This document shows, in pieces, positions 1 to 6,653 of a stretch of DNA of 12,605 nt. Each line of letters opens with the position of its first letter. Position 1 is the stretch's first letter. The notes beneath the pieces were generated by a model. The model ran no database searches. It saw only the letters and a program-made list of their open reading frames with translations, and was not told where the DNA came from. Source of the DNA: Bacteroidales bacterium (lineage in GTDB: Bacteria > Bacteroidota > Bacteroidia > Bacteroidales > UBA932); assembly GCA_017615135.1 (NCBI GenBank), contig JAGAAU010000086.1, positions 1 to 12,605 of the forward strand, read 5' to 3'. The position numbers and the translations under genes are program-made.

Positions 1-1
1 C

Positions 2-940
2 CTCCTCTGGACCGAAGACACGGCCCTGCTTTCTGCACCCCCTTCCATAAGCGACAACAGACTTGTAGTTTCACGTACCTCAGGGCATTACGGTAACGCC
101 CTTGTAGGAATATACTCCCAAGACGACGAGCTGCTGTGGTCTTACCATATCTGGTGCCCGCAGGAAAGCCCCGATAACCTGTTACTGTACAACAAGACCT
201 ACACCCAGTCACGCGAAGTGATGCCTATGGCCCTCGGAGCCATGAAGTCGGCCACGGCATCCGACAGCGATTCAGACAAGCTGGACGCCTGCGGACTTTA
301 CTACCAGTGGGGGCGCAAAGACCCTATGGGAAGGCCTTCCGGTTTCAATTCAAGCACACTGAAGACAATATACGACGCCAGCGGCAACGCCATAGACCAG
401 ACCAGCGAAAGTCTCAACAAGGAAGACATGGAAGAAACGCTTTGGGAAAACCTGGGAAACAACGCCTTCGACTATGGTCTGGTGGAAAGGGTAAGCTGCG
501 ACTTTGCAGTCGCCAACCCTATGGTGTTCATCAACAATGAAAACGACATGTGGGATTACACATGGCACGGAAATCCAGAATCTTCACTCTGGGAAGACTG
601 GCACAAGACCGTCTTCGACCCCTGCCCCGCCGGATACCGTATTGCACCGAGAGACCTGTACGTCAACTTCGATAAGAACAACAGGCAGGGTTCTTTTTCC
701 AATGGTTCTGCATGGTACTATCAGAACCAGGGAAGCGGTCCTGTGGACTTCTATCCCGCCCAGGGAACGCGAATTGTCGGAGGGACAGTAACCTACGGCT
801 TTTACAAAGCGGTATACTGGAATGCCGCGAGAACCTGCCCGTTGGAATTCAATTCCAACAGAGTCAGCGCCATTCCCGACGTGAGCAAAAACTACGATTA
901 TGGAAACCCTGCAGCGCCGCTACGCTGTGTCAGAGACTAG
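2..940 (+). CDS. FISUMP-domain surface protein, 3' part (5' end outside window)
   Basis: The frame is open from base 2 to TAG at 938-940, giving 312 residues with no start visible; the coding region clearly begins upstream. The visible part resembles the Fibrobacter succinogenes major paralogous (FISUMP) module common at the C-terminus of Bacteroidales cell-surface and fimbrillin-type proteins. It shows an LLWSYHIW block, then GLYYQWGRKDP, then DPCPAGYRIAP, and a C-terminal end with AVYWNAARTCPLEFNSNRV and PLRCVRD, where other members have YWSS...YYLYF...G..VRCV. The segment VMPMALGA stands where VMDRNLGA is usual. Such proteins are normally exported, often as lipoproteins, but the signal peptide would lie outside the window. 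Molecular function is unknown; adhesion or a structural surface role is inference. The stop overlaps the stop of the convergent UPF0371 gene by four bases. An internal ATG at 218 is not a credible start because the conserved module begins before it. Confidence 0.85.
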   Translation, partial: LLWTEDTALLSAPPSISDNRLVVSRTSGHYGNALVGIYSQDDELLWSYHIWCPQESPDNLLLYNKTYTQSREVMPMALGAMKSATASDSDSDKLDACGLYYQWGRKDPMGRPSGFNSSTLKTIYDASGNAIDQTSESLNKEDMEETLWENLGNNAFDYGLVERVSCDFAVANPMVFINNENDMWDYTWHGNPESSLWEDWHKTVFDPCPAGYRIAPRDLYVNFDKNNRQGSFSNGSAWYYQNQGSGPVDFYPAQGTRIVGGTVTYGFYKAVYWNAARTCPLEFNSNRVSAIPDVSKNYDYGNPAAPLRCVRD

Positions 941-2400
941 TTCTTCTTAACGGGATCGCAGGTAAGGCCAATGCCCAACCGCTTGAATATCTTACGGTCT
1001 ACCTCGCTGAGCATGACGGTACAGTGCACCTGACAGCCTTCCAGCTCGGGCAGCTTTTCAAGGGCCTTGCGGCAGTTCTCGTCTTCCTGGCTAAGCATGG
1101 ACAGAGCCACCAGCACCTCGTCGGTATGTAGTCTCGGATTATGCCCGTGAAGGTACTGCACCTTGGTCTTCTGGATAGGTTCTATCATCTTCTGCGGTAT
1201 CAGCTTGACGCTGTGGGGAATACCTGCAAGATATTTGGTAGCGTTAAGCAGAAGGGCTGCGCTGGGCCCGAGCAGGGGGCTGGTCTCGGCGCTCAGAAGA
1301 GTACCGTCGGACAGTTCGATAGCCGCAGAAGCCACTTCAGAGAGTTCCTTGCGCTCGCGGGCAACCACAGTAGTACGTCTGAATGAGGTCTCGAGTCCCG
1401 CCCTCTTCATAAGCAGGGCTATCTTGTTAACCTCGGAATCGTTACAGGCCCCGTCGGCCAGCTTGCCAAGGGCGGTATAGTAACGCCGTATGATTTCATC
1501 CTTGGCCGCGGTGCAGCAGATATCGTCGTCGGAGATGCAGGCCCCTATCATATTCACTCCCATATCGGTGGGCGATTTATAGGGGCTTTCGCCGTAAATA
1601 CCCTCGAACAGGGCGTTCAGTACAGGGAAAATCTCTATGTCGCGGTTGTAGTTGACGGCGGTCTTGCCATAGGCCTCCAGATGGAAGGGGTCTATCATGT
1701 TAACGTCGTTCAGATCGGCCGTGGCAGCCTCGTAGGCTATGTTCACCGGATGCTTCAGGGAAAGGTTCCATACTGGGAAGGTCTCGAACTTTGCATAGCC
1801 GGCCTTTATTCCCTTCTTATGCTCCTGATACAGCTGGCTGAGGCAAACCGCCATCTTCCCGCTTCCGGGGCCGGGAGCCGTCACCACCACCAGGGGGCGG
1901 GTAGTCGGCACATAATCGTTCTTTCCGAATCCTTCGTCGGAATCTATCAGGGCTACATTAGACGGGTAACCTTCGATGGTATGGTGGTAATAGGTCTTAA
2001 TTCCCAGCCTTTCCAGGCGCTGGCGGTATGCATCGGCACTGGCCTGGCCGTTATAGTGGGTAATTACCACCGCACTCACAAGCAGGCCGCGGCTTTCGAA
2101 TTCCTTGCGAAGGCGCAGCACGTCCATATCGTAGGTGATTCCAAGGTCGTTGCGGATTTTGTTCTTTTCTATATCCACCGCACTTATGACAATAATTATC
2201 TCCAGACAGTCTGCGAGCTGCATGAGCATTTTCAGCTTACTATCCGGCTGGAATCCGGGCAGCACCCTGCTGGCGTGGAAGTCGTCGAATAGTTTTCCGC
2301 CGAACTCCATGTACAGTTTGTCTCCGAACTGGGCTATACGCTCGCGTATATGCTCGGACTGTATCTTCAGATACTTTTCATTGTCGAATCCGCATCTCAT
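937..2400 (-). CDS. UPF0371 / DUF1846 family protein
   Basis: This 487-residue protein matches the UPF0371 (DUF1846) family over its whole length, and about 500 residues is usual for the family. Recognisable stretches are the N-terminal GFDNEKYLKIQSEHIRERI, LYMEFGGKLFDD.HA.RVLPGF near residues 30-50, the glycine-rich TAPGPGSGKMA at about 174-184 that looks like a phosphate- or nucleotide-binding loop, and NMIDPFHLEAYG near 234-245. No signal peptide or membrane segment is seen, so it should be cytosolic. The biochemical role of the family is not established to my knowledge; the glycine-rich loop only suggests nucleotide binding. It is the last gene of the four-gene operon, starting 15 bases after the stop of the methyltransferase gene. 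The ATG at 2400 has no Shine-Dalgarno sequence but begins the conserved N-terminus exactly. Family membership is firm; function is open. Confidence 0.92.
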   Translation of the reverse strand: MRCGFDNEKYLKIQSEHIRERIAQFGDKLYMEFGGKLFDDFHASRVLPGFQPDSKLKMLMQLADCLEIIIVISAVDIEKNKIRNDLGITYDMDVLRLRKEFESRGLLVSAVVITHYNGQASADAYRQRLERLGIKTYYHHTIEGYPSNVALIDSDEGFGKNDYVPTTRPLVVVTAPGPGSGKMAVCLSQLYQEHKKGIKAGYAKFETFPVWNLSLKHPVNIAYEAATADLNDVNMIDPFHLEAYGKTAVNYNRDIEIFPVLNALFEGIYGESPYKSPTDMGVNMIGACISDDDICCTAAKDEIIRRYYTALGKLADGACNDSEVNKIALLMKRAGLETSFRRTTVVARERKELSEVASAAIELSDGTLLSAETSPLLGPSAALLLNATKYLAGIPHSVKLIPQKMIEPIQKTKVQYLHGHNPRLHTDEVLVALSMLSQEDENCRKALEKLPELEGCQVHCTVMLSEVDRKIFKRLGIGLTCDPVKKN

Positions 2401-2415
2401 AGGTATATTGTTTTT

Positions 2416-3606
2416 CTAATCTACGTATAAAAGCAGCCCTTTTAGGTACTCTCCCTCGGGATGGTAAATGTTCACCGGATGGTCCGGAGCCTGGAAGAGA
2501 CGTTCCATTATCCGCACGCTTCTGCCGGTGGAAGCCGCCGCAGAGAACACCATCAGCGCAAAGCTCTCCCTGTCCACCACCTGGGAACAGCTGAACGTGA
2601 AAACGAACCCGCCGGGAGCCACCTTTGCGATGGCCGCGGCGTTCAAACGCTGATACGCCCTTAGGGCGTTCTTCAGGGCACCGCGGTGTTTGGCGAATGC
2701 GGGAGGATCAACCACTATCAGGTCATAGGCCCCGTCCGGCACGGATGAAAGATAGGAAATTGCATCGGCACAGACATTTTCGCCGGCTTCGAAGCCGTTC
2801 AGCTCCTCATTGCGGGCAAGCATCGCCATCGCTCTGGCTGAAGAATCCACAGAAGTTACGGATGCTGCACCTCCCGCCCTGGCGTACAGGGAAAATCCTC
2901 CGGTGTAGCAGAACAGGTTAAGCACCCGGCGGCCGGCGGAAAGGCTCCCCACCAACTTCCGGTTTTCTCTCTGATCCAGGAAAAAGCCGGTCTTCTGGCC
3001 GCCTTCCCAGTCTACCATGAAACGCACTCCGTTCTCGCTGACGGCAATTTCACTTTCCTGGAAGGAATCCGCGCGCCAGAGATAACCGTCTATAAGATCC
3101 AGACCTGCCTTGAAGGGGGCAGTGGCTGCACTTTTATCGTAAACCGCCTTCAAATTGTCTCCCAGCACTGTCTTCAGGGCCTCGCAAATCCGCTTCTTTG
3201 CCCTGAACATCCCGGCGGAATGGGCCTGAATCACGCAAACCCCCGCATAGTAATCTATTATAAGCCCGGGCAGGGAATCGCCTTCTCCATGCACCAGACG
3301 GAAACAGTCCGTGCTTCCACCGGAAAGGCTGAGCCCGAGGGCCATACGTGTATCCAGTGCCCGGCGCAGGGAAAGTTCCCAGAAATCCGGTGCTTTGGGG
3401 TCCGCGCAGAAGGAAAGCAGCCTTACCGCAATGGAGCCTATCTGATAATGGCCGCAGCCAAGATAAACACCCTCGGAGGAATAGACGTCTACAAGGTCTC
3501 CCTCGGCGGGATCTCCCGTACACTGGGCCACCGCTCCGGAAAACACCCAGGGATGGAAACGCAGTACGGATTCCTCCCTTCCTTTCTTCAGATATATCTT
3601 AGCCAT
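2416..3606 (-). CDS. rlmI: RlmI-family 23S rRNA (cytosine-C5) methyltransferase
   Basis: A 396-residue class I SAM-dependent methyltransferase of the RlmI/COG1092 family, whose E. coli member makes m5C1962 in 23S rRNA. Domain order fits: a PUA-like RNA-binding domain at about 1-75 (LKKGREESVLRFHPWVFSGAV), a central domain, then a Rossmann methyltransferase domain from about 200. Key motifs are GQKTGFFLDQRENR (203-216), the SAM-binding FCYTGGFSLYA (232-242) with acidic D254, DPPAFAK (300-306) and FSCS (338-341), where C340 is the likely catalytic cysteine. All expected motifs are intact and the length is typical. It overlaps the stop of the upstream exonuclease gene by 8 bases and is followed by the UPF0371 gene, so it is very probably co-transcribed and translationally coupled. 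The exact rRNA target in this organism is inferred from family assignment. Confidence 0.93.
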   Translation of the reverse strand: MAKIYLKKGREESVLRFHPWVFSGAVAQCTGDPAEGDLVDVYSSEGVYLGCGHYQIGSIAVRLLSFCADPKAPDFWELSLRRALDTRMALGLSLSGGSTDCFRLVHGEGDSLPGLIIDYYAGVCVIQAHSAGMFRAKKRICEALKTVLGDNLKAVYDKSAATAPFKAGLDLIDGYLWRADSFQESEIAVSENGVRFMVDWEGGQKTGFFLDQRENRKLVGSLSAGRRVLNLFCYTGGFSLYARAGGAASVTSVDSSARAMAMLARNEELNGFEAGENVCADAISYLSSVPDGAYDLIVVDPPAFAKHRGALKNALRAYQRLNAAAIAKVAPGGFVFTFSCSQVVDRESFALMVFSAAASTGRSVRIMERLFQAPDHPVNIYHPEGEYLKGLLLYVD

Positions 3607-4237
3607 TTGACTGTTCGCAGTTTAAAGTAGAAAGAGTCCTGGCAGTCAGGGGATTTTTCTCGGCAACCAGCAGTTTTTTGTACATTTCAAGGCACACCCA
3701 GGCATCCGTGGCGGAATACATCTGCTGGGCGGGGCTGAGATTATCGGCTTCCCAATTGCTGAGTTGCTGGGCCTTGGACACTTTAAGCCCCAATATGTTG
3801 GCTGCCAGTTTCTTTACGCTCTTATCCTTGATTCCCCATTCCCAGGCTATGTTCTGGAGGTCTATGTAACCCCTCTCCGCAAAATTCGCATAATGCTGAA
3901 GCCCACGCACGTCGTCGTGTACTGCGGCGCCGATTTTCAGGATGGACGGATCCGACATGATTTTGGTCAGACACTTGGGCATCCCCAGCTTGAAGATGCG
4001 GAAAAGGAAGGCGTGGTCTTCTCCGGAAAGCTGAAGCAGGGCCACATTGTTATGCTTCTGGGCAGGAGAGAACACCGGACGCGTCTCTGTATCGAAGCCT
4101 ATCATCTTCTGTGAGGCCAGATAAGCCGCCGCGCGGTTAAGGTCCCTGCCGGGACGCGTAATTATATGGATTTCTCCCGGGAACGAGCACAGGGGAAGCC
4201 TGTCCGCCTCTTCGTTGGTTACACTAATCTTGAACAT
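3599..4237 (-). CDS. DEDDy 3'-5' exonuclease (RNase D / WRN exonuclease type)
   Basis: A single-domain nuclease of 212 residues. All three exonuclease motifs are visible: Exo I in GFDTETRP (D49, E51), Exo II in KIGAAVHDDVRGLQ (D109, aligning with the WRN-type KVGVGIEGD motif) and Exo III in YSATDAW (Y174, D178). These are the four acidic metal ligands plus the tyrosine of the DEDDy subgroup. It lacks the HRDC domains of full-length RNase D, so it belongs with the short WRN-exonuclease-like proteins common in Bacteroidota. Whether the substrate is RNA or DNA cannot be read from sequence; its place directly before an rRNA methyltransferase gene suggests RNA processing, which is inference. The ATG at 4237 (MFKISVTNEE) was chosen because the open frame upstream, to 4456, is antisense-like basic sequence lying wholly inside the preceding gene. 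It overlaps that gene by 14 bases and the next one by 8. Confidence 0.92.
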   Translation of the reverse strand: MFKISVTNEEADRLPLCSFPGEIHIITRPGRDLNRAAAYLASQKMIGFDTETRPVFSPAQKHNNVALLQLSGEDHAFLFRIFKLGMPKCLTKIMSDPSILKIGAAVHDDVRGLQHYANFAERGYIDLQNIAWEWGIKDKSVKKLAANILGLKVSKAQQLSNWEADNLSPAQQMYSATDAWVCLEMYKKLLVAEKNPLTARTLSTLNCEQSNG

Positions 4238-5375
4238 ATTCCGTGTAACTTTCCAGGGTAGATTCAGAAGCGTAACGCTCCGTGAAAGGAATGAGCATGA
4301 AGGATCTCCCAAGGGATTCCGGGGCGCGCACAGTGAGATAGTAACAACTTGCCGGACGCGATATACGGAACGAGAAAAGCCCGTTTGAACGCATCTTTGC
4401 GTAGCATCCTTTAAGTATGGCCTCAGCTGGAGTGAGCAGCTTGAAATCCTTTGCAAAGAATTCCCTGTACTTGAGCGATTCAGGGCTCATCACCGAAACC
4501 ATCCTGGACACGTCTGCAAGCAGTTCTTCCCTGTCAGCGCCAAAATCGTCCACTATCAGATAATCCAGCGGTTCGGTTGCGCCGGAGGCAATGTAATCGT
4601 CGAAAAATCCTGCAATGACAGAAACGCTGTCACGGCCTGCAAGCACCGTACAGCGCGAGCCTTCCAGCCCGAGGTTGCGGCAGTGCGCGCTGAACAGCGA
4701 AGAATAGACTCCGGATGAAAGCGACGAACGCGGGGCCACCACGCCGACATGCACATCCTCACCATCTGTTTCGGCAAAAATTTCGTCCATCATGCACTGG
4801 AGCGGGGAAAGCACGGGAATGTTGCAGCCGAGGGCCCTGAATAGGGTATCCACGTCGAACTGCCCGTATGCCGCCATGCAGGAAGAAGTGAGCACAATGA
4901 GCTTGGAAGAAACCTTGACAAGGCCTCCTTCGCGGTCGTAAGGACTGACAAAGCAGGATGTATCCACCGCCATAACCGCAGCTTTGGCAGCAACTTCCCT
5001 CAGCAAAGTCTCATTTCCGCCGGCCAGCTGCGCCCCATAGGGCGAGTAAAGTTCGTCCAGGATTCCGGCGAAGGTTTCTCCGGAAAAATCGGGAATGCTG
5101 TCGGGGACGGCACCGCCAGTGGAATTATCGAAATAATCGGCCTTCATGAATGCCCTGGCAAGCTGGAAAACCTCCTCCGGAGGACCTGCGAGGAAGATTG
5201 CTTCGTCCCGGGCATCCGGGTTGCGCCCATACAGGAGTTTATGCTCTGCACACGACGCATCCGATATAATTTCAGTGACATATGAAACGGGATGCCTCTG
5301 GGTTACGGTGCGCTCCTGGCAGGAAAGGGCCAAAAGCAGCATTGCGGGCATAAGGTAAGCGGCACTGTGTCTCAT
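4224..5375 (-). CDS. Exported protein / putative lipoprotein of unknown function, heads the operon
   Basis: I do not recognise this protein (383 residues from the chosen start). It begins MRHSAAYLMPAMLLLALSCQE, a signal peptide with a cysteine after LALS; the lipobox is imperfect at -3 and -2, so lipoprotein status is probable but not certain. The mature part has alternating hydrophobic strands and helices (for example VHVGVVAP, LDYLIVDDFGAD) that would suit an alpha/beta, perhaps periplasmic binding-like, fold; this is only an impression. It holds nine further cysteines (SCAEH, TSCFV, SSCMA, LGCN, QCMM, HCRN, SRCT, GCYA, SCYY), many for an exported protein, so disulfides are possible. An ATG five codons upstream (5390) would add MIFPE, placing a glutamate before the basic n-region. 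It would also begin only five bases after a candidate -7 element, so the start at 5375 is preferred. The gene overlaps the exonuclease start by 14 bases. Confidence 0.75.
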   Translation of the reverse strand: MRHSAAYLMPAMLLLALSCQERTVTQRHPVSYVTEIISDASCAEHKLLYGRNPDARDEAIFLAGPPEEVFQLARAFMKADYFDNSTGGAVPDSIPDFSGETFAGILDELYSPYGAQLAGGNETLLREVAAKAAVMAVDTSCFVSPYDREGGLVKVSSKLIVLTSSCMAAYGQFDVDTLFRALGCNIPVLSPLQCMMDEIFAETDGEDVHVGVVAPRSSLSSGVYSSLFSAHCRNLGLEGSRCTVLAGRDSVSVIAGFFDDYIASGATEPLDYLIVDDFGADREELLADVSRMVSVMSPESLKYREFFAKDFKLLTPAEAILKGCYAKMRSNGLFSFRISRPASCYYLTVRAPESLGRSFMLIPFTERYASESTLESYTEYVQD

Positions 5376-5390
5376 TTCAGGAAAAATCAT

Positions 5391-5403
5391 GTATCAAAGA
5401 TAC
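5391..5403. repeat. Short perfect inverted repeat in the divergent promoter region
   Basis: GTATC and GATAC form a perfect 5-base inverted repeat around AAA. It overlaps one of the - strand -7 elements. It could be an operator half-site pair or a by-product of the repeated TATCTTTG motif. At this length chance is a real possibility. Confidence 0.3.
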
Positions 5404-5410
5404 AAAGGTA
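5395..5410 (-). promoter_or_regulatory. Tandem Bacteroidota -7 elements upstream of the four-gene operon
   Basis: Read on the - strand, two back-to-back octamers, TACCTTTG (5410-5403) and TATCTTTG (5402-5395), both match the Bacteroidota sigma-ABfr -7 consensus TAnnTTTG. No clear -33 TTTG is seen at the usual distance. Transcription from either would start near 5388-5398, which supports the ATG at 5375 over the one at 5390. They are the only candidate promoter seen for the operon. Confidence 0.6.
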
Positions 5411-5421
5411 GAAAAAATCCC

Positions 5422-5429
5422 TATCTTTG
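5422..5429 (+). promoter_or_regulatory. Bacteroidota -7 element for the aminotransferase gene
   Basis: TATCTTTG is a perfect match to TAnnTTTG and lies 21 bases before the ATG at 5451, giving a short A-rich leader (GTTAAAAAAGAAGAATT). The leader has no strong Shine-Dalgarno sequence, as is usual in Bacteroidota. No convincing -33 TTTG is seen upstream, where the divergent operon's elements lie. Confidence 0.65.
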
Positions 5430-5450
5430 CGCAGTTAAAAAAGAAGAATT

Positions 5451-6653
5451 ATGCCACAAATTTCCAATACCGCGCGCATCATGCCCGAATCTGCCATCCG
5501 TAAGCTTACGCCTTACGCAGACCAGGCAAAAGGCGACGGAGTGAAGGTCTATCACCTCAACATCGGCGCACCGGACATCAAATCTCCGGCCAGTGCCGTA
5601 AAGGCTGTGAAGGATTACGAGTTCGACCATCTCCCCTACTCCCACTCCGCCGGCACCTTCGCACTGCGGCGCGCCCTGGTGGAAAAATACTACAACCCCA
5701 TTGGCATAAACATCAATGTAAACGACCTCCTGGTTACGGTTGCCGGCTCGGAAGCGCTTACCATGGTGTTCCAGGCCGCCTGCGACCCCGGCGAGGAGGT
5801 TCTGGTGATGGAACCCTTCTATTGCAACTACAACACCTTCTCCCTGATGAACAGGGTTGAGATTGTTGCCGTACATACCGATATCAAAGACAGTTTCAAG
5901 GTGCCCCCCATGGAGGCATTCGAGGCTGCCATCACCCCAAAGACCAAGGCAGTGCTGCTCTGCAACCCAGGAAACCCCACCGGCACGCTCTACACCAAGA
6001 AGGAAATGCTGGCAATAGGTGAACTCTGCCGCAAGCACGACCTCTTCCTGGTGTCGGACGAAGCCTACCGCGAATTCTGCTACACCGGCGAACCGTACTT
6101 CTCCGCCATGCAGATTCCCAACCTCAGGGAAAACGTCATACTCGTAGATTCCGCGTCCAAGCGTTACAATCTCTGCGGCGCCCGTGTGGGATGCATAGTC
6201 TCATACAACCGGGACGTACTTGGGCTCATAACCAAACTGGCACAGGCGCGCCTCTGCCCTCCCGTTCTTGGGCAGACCGCCATGTACGGTGCCCTGCACG
6301 CTGAACCTTCCTACTTTGAGAATGTCCGAAACGAATATATCGCACGCAGGAACTTCACTGTAAACGCCCTGAACAAGATACCCGGAGTCTACTCCCCCAT
6401 GCCCATGGGAGCCTTCTATACTGTTGCCAGTCTGCCTGTGGATGATGCCGAAGACTTCGCCAAATGGCTTCTGACAGACTTCCGGCTTAATGGGGAGACC
6501 TGTATGATAACCCCGGCGGCGCCTTTCTACAAGACGCCGGGAGAAGGTAAAAACCAGGTACGCATAGCCTATGTCCTGGAAGTTCCTGAACTGAAGAAGG
6601 CCCTGCGCATCCTGCGCGAAGGGCTGAAGGCTTACCGCGCCATCAAATCCTGA
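5451..6653 (+). CDS. Class I PLP-dependent aminotransferase (aspartate aminotransferase-like)
   Basis: A 400-residue fold-type I aminotransferase. It opens with ISNTARIMPESAIRKLTPYAD and VKVYHLNIGAPDI, typical of Bacteroidota members annotated as PLP-dependent or aspartate aminotransferases. Cofactor residues are visible: the CNPGNPTGT motif (N175), D203 and Y206 in VSDEAYREF, the Schiff-base lysine K237 in DSASKRYN, R245 in CGARVGC, and the carboxylate-binding arginine R371 in QVRIAYV. Length and motifs are complete, and it should be a cytosolic enzyme moving an amino group between an amino acid and 2-oxoglutarate. The amino-acid substrate cannot be fixed by sight. It is transcribed alone, divergent from the exonuclease/RlmI operon. 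Its 3' end overlaps the convergent C10 peptidase gene by 22 bases. The start at 5451 is supported by the -7 element 21 bases upstream. Confidence 0.92.
   Translation: MPQISNTARIMPESAIRKLTPYADQAKGDGVKVYHLNIGAPDIKSPASAVKAVKDYEFDHLPYSHSAGTFALRRALVEKYYNPIGININVNDLLVTVAGSEALTMVFQAACDPGEEVLVMEPFYCNYNTFSLMNRVEIVAVHTDIKDSFKVPPMEAFEAAITPKTKAVLLCNPGNPTGTLYTKKEMLAIGELCRKHDLFLVSDEAYREFCYTGEPYFSAMQIPNLRENVILVDSASKRYNLCGARVGCIVSYNRDVLGLITKLAQARLCPPVLGQTAMYGALHAEPSYFENVRNEYIARRNFTVNALNKIPGVYSPMPMGAFYTVASLPVDDAEDFAKWLLTDFRLNGETCMITPAAPFYKTPGEGKNQVRIAYVLEVPELKKALRILREGLKAYRAIKS

Noticed and set aside
1681..2292. + strand open frame of 203 codons opposite the UPF0371 gene
   Set aside because: The - strand frame matches UPF0371 along its whole length; the + strand product resembles nothing and has no upstream signals.
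4238..4456. N-terminal extension of the exonuclease by 73 codons
   Set aside because: The extension lies entirely inside the upstream exported-protein gene in another frame and shows no domain features; the exonuclease sequence begins well at MFKISV.
5421..6038. - strand open frame of 205 codons opposite the aminotransferase
   Set aside because: It is a shadow of a gene with all PLP-binding residues in place; no family features are seen.
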